Position numbers and translations under genes: made by a program
Shown: one piece after another, positions 38,186-47,282 of the stretch
Layout: the number at the start of each line of letters is the position of its first letter
Numbering within the stretch: position 1 is the stretch's first letter
From: Lactobacillus isalae
GTDB taxonomy: Bacteria > Bacillota > Bacilli > Lactobacillales > Lactobacillaceae
Assembly: GCF_947539375.1 (NCBI RefSeq)
Contig: NZ_OX443569.1
Coordinates: forward strand, 1-64,000
DNA length: 64,000 nt
Reading direction: 5' to 3'
The notes under the pieces: generated by a model
What the model saw: the letters and a program-made list of their open reading frames with translations, nothing else
Databases searched by the model: none
Told to the model about the DNA's origin: nothing

Positions 38186-38222
38186 TAAAAAAACGAAGTA
38201 TCCACTTAATATGAATACTTCG
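38186..38222 (-). terminator. Terminator of guaC
   Basis: CGAAGTAT/ATACTTCG stem with a 13-base loop; on the minus strand it is followed by seven T. Confidence 0.85.
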
Positions 38223-38240
38223 CCTCTCATGATTTAAATT

Positions 38241-39233
38241 TTATTTATCGCCATCAAAAATAGAAGATTTTACAATAACATAATCTACTACTCGAATTGC
38301 ACTTAAGTCTTTACCGCCGGCGTATGAAATAGAAGACTGTAAATCTTCCTGCATTTCACGCAAGGTATCTTTAATAGAACCACGGTAAGGAACCAACATT
38401 TGCTTTCCTTCAACATTGCGGTAGGCTCCCTTTTGAACTTCAGAAGCTGAACCCCAATATTGCTTATATCTCTTGCCATCAATTGTAATTAAGTTGCCAG
38501 GAGATTCTTCGTGTCCTGCAAAAAGCGAACCGATCATTACCATTGAAGCGCCAAAGCGGACAGACTTAGCAATATCGCCATTATGACGAATACCACCGTC
38601 GGCAATCAACGGTTTTCTAGCTGCCTTAGAACACATTCTAAGTGCTGCTAATTGCCAGCCACCTGTACCAAAACCAGTTTTTAACTTAGTGATACAAGCA
38701 CGTCCTGGTCCAACACCAACTTTAGTTGCATCAGCTCCAGCATTTTCTAATTCACGAACTGCTTCAGGAGTTGCAATATTGCCGGCTGTTAGGAAGGTAT
38801 CGGGTAACTTATCCTTAATGTATTTGATCATTTTGATGACGTAGTCAGAATGACCGTGCGCTACATCGATTGTAATATATTCAGGGAGAATACTTTCTTT
38901 AGCCAAGTAGTCGATAAAATCGTATTCACTATCTTTAATACCAACAGAAATTGAAGCAAATAAACCTTTATCATGCATCATGTTAATAAAGTCAGCGCGC
39001 TTTTCTGGATAAAAACGGTGCATTACATAATAGTAGCCGTTTTCTGCTAACCAAATAGCTAAATCATCATCAATTACGCTCTCCATATTAGCTGGAACTA
39101 CTGGAATCTTAAATGTTCGGCTTCCAAATTTTATGCTTGTGTCAGCCTCGCTGCGGCTCTTGATAATGCATTTATTCGGTACAAGTTGAATATCATCATA
39201 ATCGAAGGCTTCCATACTAAAGTAATTGCTCAT
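38241..39233 (-). CDS. guaC: GMP reductase
   Basis: It converts GMP to IMP with NADPH, recycling guanine nucleotides to the adenine branch. The 330-residue single barrel lacks the CBS domains of IMP dehydrogenase; [15 protein letters not shown] near 183-197 holds the catalytic Cys, and [12 protein letters not shown] near 11 matches GuaC. It is divergent from purA, sharing a promoter region with PurBox-like sites. Confidence 0.93.
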   Translation of the reverse strand: MSNYFSMEAFDYDDIQLVPNKCIIKSRSEADTSIKFGSRTFKIPVVPANMESVIDDDLAIWLAENGYYYVMHRFYPEKRADFINMMHDKGLFASISVGIKDSEYDFIDYLAKESILPEYITIDVAHGHSDYVIKMIKYIKDKLPDTFLTAGNIATPEAVRELENAGADATKVGVGPGRACITKLKTGFGTGGWQLAALRMCSKAARKPLIADGGIRHNGDIAKSVRFGASMVMIGSLFAGHEESPGNLITIDGKRYKQYWGSASEVQKGAYRNVEGKQMLVPYRGSIKDTLREMQEDLQSSISYAGGKDLSAIRVVDYVIVKSSIFDGDK

Positions 39234-39335
39234 CTAATTTACCTCGTGCTTTTTAAAAACTACATGAGTTAATATACGGGGGTTGTTGGGTAAAGTCAAG
39301 AGCAAAAATGAATGTTTATTTTATTGATTATTAAA

Positions 39336-39348
39336 AATGTTCGGAAAT
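39336..39348 (-). promoter_or_regulatory. PurBox-like site 1
   Basis: On the minus strand ATTTCCGAACATT fits the Gram-positive PurR consensus AWWWCCGAACWWT at every position. It abuts the -35 of the purA promoter and lies in the shared guaC/purA control region. Confidence 0.7.
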
Positions 39349-39351
39349 CAA

Positions 39352-39380
39352 TTGACTATTAAGATATAGATTGTTAAACT
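39352..39380 (+). promoter_or_regulatory. purA promoter
   Basis: TTGACT, 17-bp spacer, TAAACT, ending 43 bp before the purA start. Confidence 0.65.
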
Positions 39381-39393
39381 AGTCTTCGGTTTT
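39381..39393 (-). promoter_or_regulatory. PurBox-like site 2 (imperfect)
   Basis: On the minus strand AAAACCGAAGACT matches 11 of 13 consensus positions. It lies just downstream of the purA -10, so binding there would favour repression of purA. Confidence 0.45.
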
Positions 39394-39423
39394 AAGAAAA
39401 TGATTTTTATGAGGTGAAATCAA

Positions 39424-40713
39424 ATGACAGCAATAGCAGTTGTAGGTAGTCAATGGGGCGACGAAGGAAAGGGTAAAATTACCGATTTCTTAAGTAAAGA
39501 TGCAGCAATGGCTGTACGTTCAAATGGTGGTAACAATGCAGGCCACACAATTGAAATTGGAGATAAGACTTTCAAGATGCGCCTAATTCCATCTGGAATT
39601 TTTGCTGCTAAGAAGGGTGCTGTAATTGGTAATGGTGTAGTTATCAATCCAGAAGTAATGTTCGGAGAATTAGACAACCTTGAAAAAGAAGGTATCGACA
39701 TTAGTGGCTTAAAGATTTCTAATCGAGCACACGTAATTATGCCTTACCACATTTTGCAAGATACTTATCAAGAAGAAGCTAAAGGTGACAAGAAGATCGG
39801 AACTACCAAGAACGGTATTGGTCCTTGTTACATGGATAAGGCTTCAAGAATTGGTATTCGCGTTTGTGATTTACTTGAAAGAGATACTTTTGAAGAAAAA
39901 TTACGTACTAATTTAGCTGAAAAGAATGCTTTGTTTACTAAGGTTTATAACAAACCTGCACTTAAGTTTGAAGATATTTTTGAAAAGTATCTTGAATATG
40001 GTCAAAAGATGAAGAAATACGTTACTGATACTTCAGTAGTGGTAAATGAAGCTTTAGACAATGATGAAAAAGTCTTATTCGAAGGTGCGCAAGGTGTAAT
40101 GCTTGATATTGATGAAGGAACTTATCCATATGTAACTTCTTCAAACACTATTTCAGGCGGAATTGCTTCTGGTATTGGAATGGGTGCTAACCGCTTAAAT
40201 ACTGTAATTGGTGTCTGCAAGGCTTACACTACTCGTGTTGGTGAAGGTCCATTCCCAACTGAATTATTAGATGAAGTTGGCGATCGCATTCGTGAAACTG
40301 CGCATGAATATGGTACTGTTACTGGCCGTCCACGTCGTGTTGGTTGGTTTGACTCAGTAGCTCTTCGTCACGCAAAGCGTGTTGCTGGTATCAATGCCTT
40401 AAGTTTGAACTTATTAGATGTATTTTCTGGTTTTGACAAGATTAAAATTGCTACTGCTTATGAACTTGATGGTAAGAAGATTGACTACTACCCAGCAAGT
40501 TTGAAAGAATTATACAGATGTAAGCCTGTTTATGAAGAATTACCAGCTTGGGATGAAGATATTACTAATGTAAAGACTTGGGAAGACTTACCAGAAAACG
40601 CTAAGAAGTTCTTGAACCGCGTTTCTGAATTAGTTGGTGTTCCTTTAGTTACTGTTTCAGTTGGTCCAGATCGTGAACAAACTATTGTTTTGAAAAATCC
40701 TTGGGAAATGTAA
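39424..40713 (+). CDS. purA: Adenylosuccinate synthetase
   Basis: It joins IMP and aspartate with GTP, the first step from IMP to [15 protein letters not shown] near residue 8 is the P-loop motif and [16 protein letters not shown] near 129 is the IMP-binding signature. 429 residues is standard. It is followed after 3 bp by purB. Confidence 0.96.
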   Translation: MTAIAVVGSQWGDEGKGKITDFLSKDAAMAVRSNGGNNAGHTIEIGDKTFKMRLIPSGIFAAKKGAVIGNGVVINPEVMFGELDNLEKEGIDISGLKISNRAHVIMPYHILQDTYQEEAKGDKKIGTTKNGIGPCYMDKASRIGIRVCDLLERDTFEEKLRTNLAEKNALFTKVYNKPALKFEDIFEKYLEYGQKMKKYVTDTSVVVNEALDNDEKVLFEGAQGVMLDIDEGTYPYVTSSNTISGGIASGIGMGANRLNTVIGVCKAYTTRVGEGPFPTELLDEVGDRIRETAHEYGTVTGRPRRVGWFDSVALRHAKRVAGINALSLNLLDVFSGFDKIKIATAYELDGKKIDYYPASLKELYRCKPVYEELPAWDEDITNVKTWEDLPENAKKFLNRVSELVGVPLVTVSVGPDREQTIVLKNPWEM

Positions 40714-40716
40714 TTT

Positions 40717-42012
40717 ATGCTAGAACGTTATACTCGTCCCGAAATGGGCAAAATTTGGTCATTAGAAAATAAATACGCCGCTTGGTTAAAAGTTGAAATT
40801 GCAGCAACTAACGCTTGGGCAGAGCTTGGTGAAGTACCAGCCGAAGATGCTAAGAAGATTGCTGATAATGCTTCTTTTACAGTAGAACGCGTTAGTGAAT
40901 TAGAAGCAATTACTCACCACGATGTAGTTGCTTTTACTAGAACAGTTTCCGAAAGTTTAGGTGAAGAAAAGAAGTGGGTTCACTTCGGCTTAACTTCAAC
41001 CGACGTTGTGGATACTGCACAAGGCTATATCTTAAAGCAAGCTGACGAAATTATTCTTAAAGATTTAGAAGCTTTAAAAGAAACAATTGCAGATAGTGCT
41101 CGTAAGTACAAGTACACTGTTGAGATGGGAAGAACTCATGGTGTTCAAGCAGAACCAACTACTTTTGGTTTAAAGTTGGCTCGGTGGTATGCAGAAATTA
41201 ATCGTGACATTGAACGCTTTAAGGCTGCTGCTAAAGATGTTGAATCTGGTAAGATTTCTGGAGCTGTTGGTACTTTTGCTAATGTTCCACCAGCAGTTGA
41301 AACTAGCGTTTTAAAGCAACTAGGTTTAACTCAGCAACCAGTTACTAGTCAGGTTTTGCCAAGAGACTTACATGCATACTATATTGCTACGATTGCTTTA
41401 ATTGCCACAAGCATTGAAAATTGGGCAACAGAGATTCGCGGTTTGCAACGTAGTGAAATTCATGAAGTTGAAGAACACTTTAGAGCTGGTCAAAAAGGCT
41501 CTTCTGCAATGCCTCACAAGCATAATCCAATTGGTTCAGAAAACCTATGCGGTATGGCTCGAGTAATGCGCGGCTTTATGGTGCCAGCTTATGAAGATGT
41601 AGCTTTATGGCATGAGAGAGATATTTCTCATTCAAGTGCTGAACGTGTGATTTTACCTGATGCAACAATTGGAATTGATTACATGTTGAACCGTTTTAAC
41701 AGAATTTTGACTAACCTCGATGTTTTCCCAGAAACAATGCTTAAGAATATGGACCGTACTTATGGTTTGATTTATTCACAACGCGTGCTTTTGAAGTTAA
41801 TTGATGAAGCAGGCTTATCACGCGAAAAAGCTTATGACATGGTTCAAAAATTAGCTAATAAGTCATGGCAAGAACAAACTTCATTTAGAAAGCTAATTGA
41901 AGATAGTGAAGTTATGAATTACTTGTCTGAAGATGATTTAGATGATGCATTTGATTATCATTATCACTTGAAGCATGTTGATGAGATTTTTGAAAAATGT
42001 GGTTTAGATTAG
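40717..42012 (+). CDS. purB: Adenylosuccinate lyase
   Basis: It releases fumarate from adenylosuccinate and SAICAR. The fumarase-superfamily signature GSSAMPHKHNPIGSEN lies near residues 262-277 and the general-acid region HFGLTSTDVVDTA near 88. 431 residues. It forms a purA-purB pair, with a hairpin terminator after it. Confidence 0.96.
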   Translation: MLERYTRPEMGKIWSLENKYAAWLKVEIAATNAWAELGEVPAEDAKKIADNASFTVERVSELEAITHHDVVAFTRTVSESLGEEKKWVHFGLTSTDVVDTAQGYILKQADEIILKDLEALKETIADSARKYKYTVEMGRTHGVQAEPTTFGLKLARWYAEINRDIERFKAAAKDVESGKISGAVGTFANVPPAVETSVLKQLGLTQQPVTSQVLPRDLHAYYIATIALIATSIENWATEIRGLQRSEIHEVEEHFRAGQKGSSAMPHKHNPIGSENLCGMARVMRGFMVPAYEDVALWHERDISHSSAERVILPDATIGIDYMLNRFNRILTNLDVFPETMLKNMDRTYGLIYSQRVLLKLIDEAGLSREKAYDMVQKLANKSWQEQTSFRKLIEDSEVMNYLSEDDLDDAFDYHYHLKHVDEIFEKCGLD

Positions 42013-42022
42013 GATAGAAACT

Positions 42023-42070
42023 AAAACGTTTTGTTGGATATAATTATGTCTGACAGAACGTTTTTTATTT
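42023..42070 (+). terminator. Terminator of purA-purB
   Basis: Imperfect stem AACGTTTTGTTGGA/TCTGACAGAACGTT with T6ATTT tail. It covers the upstream part of an in-frame extension of the next ORF, which supports the later start of that gene. Confidence 0.75.
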
Positions 42071-42093
42071 TGGGGAGAGGAAAATATAAATAT

Positions 42094-42924
42094 ATGACAA
42101 TAGGTGAGGCATTAAAAGAAGAGCAAAATCAGCTTGGCTTGACTCATGAAGAAATGGCGGCAGGAATTATTGCTAAGGGAACATATTCAAAATTAATAAA
42201 TGGAAAAATTGAGATTCAGAGTAATCTTTTGATTGCATTACTTTTAGAACATGATATCGATATTAGCAATTTCTTTAACAAAGTAAAGAATACATATACT
42301 TCAAAAGAAAAACAGTTGGCAATAGAACTCTCACAAAAAATGGGTTTAGCAGTTAATAATCACGATTGTGTATTAGCTGAAGACATTTTAGAAAAAATTT
42401 TGCTCTTAGAAAACCATAAATATTTAAAATACCGGGCGATTATTGCAACGGCTTATTTAGAAAATAAAGTATCATTTTTAAGTGAAAATTTTAAAAAAGA
42501 GGTTTTAGTTGCAATAAATTCAAATTCCAACTGGATAAAAAATCCAGGTGCATTGCGTTTACTTTCGACAGCACTAGTGGTCTTAGATCCGGAACAAGTA
42601 GAAAATGAAATGGAACTATTTTTTTTAAAACTTAGGAGAAGAAATAATTATTCGGAAAGTGTAAAGGAACGATATGCAATGCTTTGTGATAATTATTTAC
42701 ATTGGAGATTTGATTACAGGAAAAAAGTGTTTGATAAAAAGAATATCGATTCTGCATTACAATTTCTTAATGATTTAGATTCTAGTCCACACTTAATGGT
42801 TTATAAATTATCTAAAAAATATTATCAGTATCTTTTTAATAATCAAATTGACTTAGCAAAAAAGATGAAAATAGATTTGTTAGATATGGGATGTATTGCA
42901 GGCGTTACAAATTGGCCTGTATAA
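42094..42924 (+). CDS. Rgg/GadR/MutR-family transcriptional regulator
   Basis: The protein has an N-terminal XRE-type helix-turn-helix (TIGEALKEEQNQLGLTHEEM, then YSKLINGKIEIQSNLLIALL, residues about 2-55) and a long helical C-terminal domain of about 220 residues, as in peptide-sensing Rgg/ComR proteins. The start is set at ATG 42094, after GGGGAGAGG, giving 276 residues; the frame upstream lies in the purB terminator. Such regulators bind short hydrophobic peptides encoded nearby, and a 12-codon ORF with a Trp-Trp pair follows directly. It probably controls the operon from 43.0 kb. The region is notably AT-rich. Confidence 0.82.
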   Translation: MTIGEALKEEQNQLGLTHEEMAAGIIAKGTYSKLINGKIEIQSNLLIALLLEHDIDISNFFNKVKNTYTSKEKQLAIELSQKMGLAVNNHDCVLAEDILEKILLLENHKYLKYRAIIATAYLENKVSFLSENFKKEVLVAINSNSNWIKNPGALRLLSTALVVLDPEQVENEMELFFLKLRRRNNYSESVKERYAMLCDNYLHWRFDYRKKVFDKKNIDSALQFLNDLDSSPHLMVYKLSKKYYQYLFNNQIDLAKKMKIDLLDMGCIAGVTNWPV

Positions 42925-42970
42925 AAAGGCTTGATTGTTTCTTATTTGAAACGAATCAAGCCTTTTATTT
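42924..42970 (+). terminator. Terminator of the rgg-like gene, possible operator
   Basis: AAAAGGCTTGATTGTTTC pairs with GAAAC, a bulged G and AATCAAGCCTTTT over 18 bp around a TTATTT loop, then ATTTTT. It ends the regulator transcript. As DNA it is a long inverted repeat centred about 35 bp upstream of an extended -10 element, where an activator site would be expected. Confidence 0.8.
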
Positions 42971-42976
42971 TTGTGA

Positions 42977-42985
42977 TGATAATAT
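42977..42985 (+). promoter_or_regulatory. Extended -10 element before the 12-codon ORF
   Basis: TGATAATAT is a TGn extended -10 with no recognisable -35, because that position falls in the terminator stem. This is typical of activator-dependent promoters. Transcription would begin near 42992, just before the AAAGGAG ribosome site. Confidence 0.45.
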
Positions 42986-43018
42986 TGAAGATGAAATTTT
43001 TAGTAAAGGAGTAAAAAG

Positions 43019-43057
43019 ATGGATTGGTGGACAACATTACCTATTATTACAGCATAG
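43019..43057 (+). CDS. 12-residue peptide MDWWTTLPIITA, candidate pheromone or precursor
   Basis: AAAGGAG (43005-43011), seven bases, then ATG and a 12-codon frame ending TAG. The peptide is hydrophobic and carries Asp-Trp-Trp. The same DWW trio occurs in the ComS/XIP pheromones of streptococci that act on ComR, an Rgg-related regulator. The ORF lies 95 bp after an Rgg-type gene and 25 bp before an ABC exporter. It has no secretion signal of its own. It could be a signalling peptide, the precursor of a tiny modified peptide, or a translated leader. No protein evidence is available. Confidence 0.6.
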   Translation: MDWWTTLPIITA

Positions 43058-43081
43058 AAAATAGAAAGTGGAAAAATTACT

Positions 43082-44044
43082 ATGGATGAGCTAATAGAAG
43101 TGCATAATATTTACAAAGTATTTCATACAAAAAATAGTGATAAAACCGCAATTAATGGAATATCTTTTACGATAAAATCTGGAGAAATTGTAGGATATAT
43201 CGGAATGAATGGCGCAGGAAAAAGTACAATGATTAAAATAATGTGTGGAATTTTGACGCCAAGTAAGGGAGAAGTAAAGATTGATGGTATTATTCCATAT
43301 GAGTCTAGAATACGAAACGCAAAAAATATAGGAGCAGTTTTTGGTCAACGTAGTCAATTATGGTGGGATTTACCAGTGATTGATAGTTTTAAGCTATTAA
43401 AAAGTTTATATAAAATTTCGAATCGTGAATTTGCTAGAATATTAAACTATTTTGATGATTTATTTGGCATTTCTAATTTATACAATTCTTTAGTTAGAAC
43501 ATTGTCATTAGGAGAAAGAATGAAGGCTGATATCGTGGCCAGTATGCTTCATAATCCCAAAATATTATTTTTAGATGAACCGACAATTGGATTAGATTTT
43601 CAGGCAAAAAATAAAATGAGGGAGGCAATTTTAGATATAAATAAAAGGTATGGTACAACAATTATACTGACAACGCATGATTTAAACGATATTGAGACTT
43701 TATGCAAAAGAATTTTAATTATAAATTCTGGCAAAAAAATATACGATAATTCTATGGAAAAGCTTAAGACAAAATATGGAAATTATAAATTGTTAGAATT
43801 TAGTAATTTAACTGATTGTAAATTTAATAAGCTTATTTCTATATTAAACAAAAACAAAATATCAGTTAGTGTGGCAGAAAGAAACAAAGTAAAAGAGATT
43901 ATTTTAAAAAAAGATCAAACGAATTTTGCTAAAGTGATGGAAATAATAGGAGAAATTGATGATTCGCTCAATGTAGAATTAAGAAACTATCCTACGGAAG
44001 AAATTATAGAGAGAGTCTATAAAGATAATGAAACTAAAAAATAA
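43082..44044 (+). CDS. ABC-2 exporter ATP-binding protein
   Basis: A 320-residue ATPase with Walker A GMNGAGKSTM near residue 40, an FGQRSQLWWDLP Q-loop near 89, signature LSLGERMKADI near 141 and Walker B ILFLDEPTIGLD near 161. The FGQRSQLWWDLP motif is typical of exporters whose permeases belong to the ABC-2 (DUF990-like) group, as here. A C-terminal domain of about 90 residues follows. It starts the enzyme and exporter part of the accessory operon and overlaps the next gene by 17 bp. Confidence 0.9.
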   Translation: MDELIEVHNIYKVFHTKNSDKTAINGISFTIKSGEIVGYIGMNGAGKSTMIKIMCGILTPSKGEVKIDGIIPYESRIRNAKNIGAVFGQRSQLWWDLPVIDSFKLLKSLYKISNREFARILNYFDDLFGISNLYNSLVRTLSLGERMKADIVASMLHNPKILFLDEPTIGLDFQAKNKMREAILDINKRYGTTIILTTHDLNDIETLCKRILIINSGKKIYDNSMEKLKTKYGNYKLLEFSNLTDCKFNKLISILNKNKISVSVAERNKVKEIILKKDQTNFAKVMEIIGEIDDSLNVELRNYPTEEIIERVYKDNETKK

Positions 44045-44855
44045 AATGTCTTCCATAAAAAGTTATTATTTTTTTTCCTTAGCTGAATTAAAACAAAATT
44101 ACTTAGCTTATAAATCTCGGTTTATGTTATGGGTATTTGCAAATACGATTGTATTATTAGTCCAGTTATTTTTATGGTTAGCAATATATAATAATGCTTC
44201 TACTGCAACCATTAACGGATTCTCTAAAATGGAAATTTTAAATTATTGCATTATATCTAAAATAATTGAGGCATTTACCTATGTATCTTTTGAAGCTAAA
44301 GTTGCCAAAGATTTGGATAATGGAAATATTACTATGAATCTTATAAAACCAATAAATTATAGAGTAGAACTTTTTTTTCGGGCATTTGGAAGTATATTGG
44401 GATCTATTGTTTTATTTGTTCCCGTATATGTATTAATTTGGCTTATAGTAAATAAGTTTAAAGTTTATTTTTGTGGATTACAAAGTTTGCTTTTTTTTAT
44501 AAGTCTTATCAATGCATTCCTTTTAAATTATTTTATTTGTTTAATATGTTCTAGCTTTCTAATAAAGACTATAAAATCTAAAGGGATATATTTCTTAAAG
44601 TTAACTATTATTAATTTTTTGTCGGGTGCATTTTTTCCATTAGCTTTCTTGCCTTTTAAGGTACATCAAATAATAAATTTTTTGCCATTTATTCAATTAA
44701 GATCAGTTCCAATTGAGATATTCATGAGGCGCATTATTGGAAAAGAAATTTTTATCAACTTTTTTATATCAATTTTTTGGATCTTTATTTTTTATCAACT
44801 AAGTAGTTATTTGTGGAATAGACAGTTAAAAAAACTGGAATCTTTTGGTGGGTAA
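44028..44855 (+). CDS. ABC-2 type permease 1
   Basis: The 275-residue protein has six membrane segments and fits the ABC-2/DUF990-type permeases that work in pairs with the preceding ATPase class. The NYLAYKSRFMLWVFANTIVLLVQLFLWLAIY stretch (split at about residues 24-54) is a typical first-helix region. Codon use is strongly AT-biased. Start could also be ATG 44046. Confidence 0.85.
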   Translation: MKLKNKMSSIKSYYFFSLAELKQNYLAYKSRFMLWVFANTIVLLVQLFLWLAIYNNASTATINGFSKMEILNYCIISKIIEAFTYVSFEAKVAKDLDNGNITMNLIKPINYRVELFFRAFGSILGSIVLFVPVYVLIWLIVNKFKVYFCGLQSLLFFISLINAFLLNYFICLICSSFLIKTIKSKGIYFLKLTIINFLSGAFFPLAFLPFKVHQIINFLPFIQLRSVPIEIFMRRIIGKEIFINFFISIFWIFIFYQLSSYLWNRQLKKLESFGG

Positions 44856-44859
44856 TCTA

Positions 44860-45636
44860 ATGAAAAAAATGTTTTATTTGACTAAGTATAACTTTAAAAT
44901 TTTTATTACACATAAAATTGATTTTTTTCTTAATGTACTGAATATATTTATAAATCAGATAGTAACGTTAACTTTTATATATATCACAATTAAAAACTTA
45001 CCTAGTTTAAATGGATGGAAAATAAATGAGTTAGTTTTAATTTATGGATTATATTTAATAAATAAGGGATCTGCTGATTTTTTTTCCGCTGGAATATATA
45101 ACTTAGAAGAATATATTCAGGAAGGATTTTTAGATTCGTTAATGATTAGACCTTGTCCAATTCTATTACAGATATTTTCTACGCAATTTGATTTTTTCCA
45201 ATTAATAAATATCTTTTTAGGCTGGGGACTGATAAGTTATTATTTTTTGTTAGACATAAAAAAATTTAATATTTATGCCGTACTGATTATTTTGTTGTAT
45301 CAGTTTATATCTGTATTATGTATTTTTTTTCTAAAAGTAATGACAATGTCAATAGCTTTTTGGACACAAACTGGGTATCCAGTAACTAGTTCAATTGATA
45401 ATTTGTCAGCGTTTGCTAAATATCCCTTGGATATATATAACACATTTATAAGTTCTTTTCTTACTTTTATTTTTCCGTATGCATTTATTTCATTTTATCC
45501 AGCAATATTAATTCTTAATAAAAGCAACAATAAAAAAATTTTATTGTTAACCATGATGATTACCGTATCAGTAATTATTATTTCATCAATAGTTTGGAAA
45601 GTGGGGCTAAAACGTTATGAAAGCAGTGGACACTGA
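44860..45636 (+). CDS. ABC-2 type permease 2
   Basis: 258 residues with about six membrane segments, starting KKMFYLTKYNFKIFITHKIDFF. Start ATG 44860 is set by GGTGGG seven bases upstream; an in-frame TTG at 44845 overlaps the previous gene. Together with permease 1 and the ATPase it makes a complete heterodimeric exporter. The substrate is unknown; the following enzyme genes suggest a small modified molecule. Confidence 0.85.
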   Translation: MKKMFYLTKYNFKIFITHKIDFFLNVLNIFINQIVTLTFIYITIKNLPSLNGWKINELVLIYGLYLINKGSADFFSAGIYNLEEYIQEGFLDSLMIRPCPILLQIFSTQFDFFQLINIFLGWGLISYYFLLDIKKFNIYAVLIILLYQFISVLCIFFLKVMTMSIAFWTQTGYPVTSSIDNLSAFAKYPLDIYNTFISSFLTFIFPYAFISFYPAILILNKSNNKKILLLTMMITVSVIIISSIVWKVGLKRYESSGH

Positions 45637-46378
45637 CAGGATAACATTAATTAAGGAAATGAAAGATTTTTCTTTTAAGCAAGATAATAAAAAGATAGAG
45701 AAGTTATGTTATGACTTGCTTGGTAAAGAAAACATCATATTAATTCATTATATAGGTAGTATTGCCTATCATTTAAAGTCTAATTCGGGTGATTACGATG
45801 TTATGGTAATTACTAAAAAACATGTTAATTTAAAAAATGTTTCTAGAAGTGATAATAGTTTTCAGCTTGTGTGTCTGAAAAATTTGAAATTTATTTCTAA
45901 ACTTGATCTATTTGTTGTTGATTTTGAAAATGCTATTAAAATTCATAATTTAAGAAGTGATACGAGTAGCTATATAAGAAATTTTATTGATAGCACATTA
46001 AGCTTAAATGATACACTTATTTTTGAAAATGAAAATTTCAAAAGAGAACTGCAAATTTATAAAAATTTGAACATTGAAAGTAAAATTGTTCCATATTATA
46101 AACATATAATTAGATATTACAAAAAACTCATATATGTAGTTTCACCGGGGAAATTTAGAAAACATGAACATCATATTTTTAGATTTTTAGATAATTTTTC
46201 TTACTTTTTGAAAAATGGTTATTATTCTCATGTTGCGTATGGAGAGCATTTTAATATAATGCTAGATTTTAAATATTCATCACAAAAAGAATATCAATAT
46301 TATTTACCTTTACTAGAAGAAGCTTTAAGTAAACTGGAAAAGATGGTGAATAACTATGCAAGAAATACAAAAAATTGA
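45617..46378 (+). CDS. Predicted nucleotidyltransferase-fold protein
   Basis: The 253-residue protein has a Pol-beta-type motif near residues 46-64: HYIGSIAYHL, then SGDYDVMVI, i.e. G-S followed after nine residues by D-x-D. A third acidic residue may be the Asp in KLDLFVVDF near 98. This fits a minimal nucleotidyltransferase that moves a nucleotide onto a protein, RNA or small molecule. The C-terminal half is helical with His-rich segments (KHEHHIFRFLD). It overlaps permease 2 by 20 bp. I do not recognise a specific family. Confidence 0.6.
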   Translation: MKAVDTDRITLIKEMKDFSFKQDNKKIEKLCYDLLGKENIILIHYIGSIAYHLKSNSGDYDVMVITKKHVNLKNVSRSDNSFQLVCLKNLKFISKLDLFVVDFENAIKIHNLRSDTSSYIRNFIDSTLSLNDTLIFENENFKRELQIYKNLNIESKIVPYYKHIIRYYKKLIYVVSPGKFRKHEHHIFRFLDNFSYFLKNGYYSHVAYGEHFNIMLDFKYSSQKEYQYYLPLLEEALSKLEKMVNNYARNTKN

Positions 46379-47282
46379 TAAAATTATATCTATAATTTTA
46401 AAGACAGTAAATATAGAGTACTTTCAAAAAGTTTTAATGAATTATAAACCACGTGAGCTTGTCTATACTTCTTTTGATGGAGATTATATGCATTATATTT
46501 TAGATATGCATAAATTCTGTATGCGAAAAAATTTAATCCCATTAAATCCTGAATCTGCGTTAGGATATTATGTTTCTACTATTAGTCACGGAGGAAGTAA
46601 AATTCCAGTTATGCTAGATTGTATATCACTGGCATTATTATGTGAAAACTTTTTCGTATTTAATCCTAAAAACAAGAAAATGCCAGAGGGAGTAATAGCA
46701 GAAATAATATATTGGAACAAGGTTCATAACAAAAATATTGATATTTATGATTTTTTTGATGGATGTTTTGCAGCAAAAGAATTTTCTCATAAAATTATAT
46801 CTAATCAAAATTTGAAAGAAATAAAATTGAATCCAGAAAACAAGACTCAAATAAAAAATAGACTTTTGAGTTTAATAGACAGAGAAAAAATAAAATATGG
46901 GTATACTGTAGCTAGTTTTTATAATTTTAAACATATAGATTGGGTTCGTGCTTTTTGTTATTCTAATAATATTTGTCCTGTTTCGCCACAGAGTATATTA
47001 GAAAATAGTTTATATCGTATGATGTATTCGAATAATTTGCAATATTTATATGATAGAATAACTTTGTTAAAAAAGACAGATCGTCTATATTTTTTTACTA
47101 ATATTAATAATATAGATGAAGAAATAAAAAAATTAGATTATTTTTCTAAATTGGAGTTATTGTACTGGTATTTTAATAAAGATAGAAAAAATATAAAAAT
47201 TGTAAATTGGGCTGACATTGATGTTCCTAAATATAAGCGAAAAGACTGGGCTATTACTGATTCGGAAAGAGTTGGGAGATAA
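46356..47282 (+). CDS. Protein with two nucleoside 2-deoxyribosyltransferase-like halves
   Basis: 308 residues that read as a tandem duplication. Half 1 (about 30-140) runs from VYTSFDGDYMHYILDMHKFC through LIPLNPESALGYYVS to AEIIYWNKVHNKNIDIYDF; half 2 (about 185-298) runs from YTVASFYNFKHIDWVRAFCYS through ICPVSPQSILEN to LELLYWYFNKDRKNIKIVNW. The pattern, a Y-x-x-x start, P-x-[NS]P, and a Glu ahead of an aromatic pair and a final strand, resembles the NDT/DUF4406 Rossmann-like fold, where that Glu is the nucleophile. Both halves keep a Glu. A nucleoside or nucleotide substrate is inferred. It overlaps the previous gene by 23 bp. Confidence 0.5.
   Translation: MQEIQKIDKIISIILKTVNIEYFQKVLMNYKPRELVYTSFDGDYMHYILDMHKFCMRKNLIPLNPESALGYYVSTISHGGSKIPVMLDCISLALLCENFFVFNPKNKKMPEGVIAEIIYWNKVHNKNIDIYDFFDGCFAAKEFSHKIISNQNLKEIKLNPENKTQIKNRLLSLIDREKIKYGYTVASFYNFKHIDWVRAFCYSNNICPVSPQSILENSLYRMMYSNNLQYLYDRITLLKKTDRLYFFTNINNIDEEIKKLDYFSKLELLYWYFNKDRKNIKIVNWADIDVPKYKRKDWAITDSERVGR

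Noticed and set aside
42031-42093. N-terminal extension of the Rgg-like protein
   Set aside because: It runs through the purB terminator hairpin; ATG 42094 gives a normal helix-turn-helix start.
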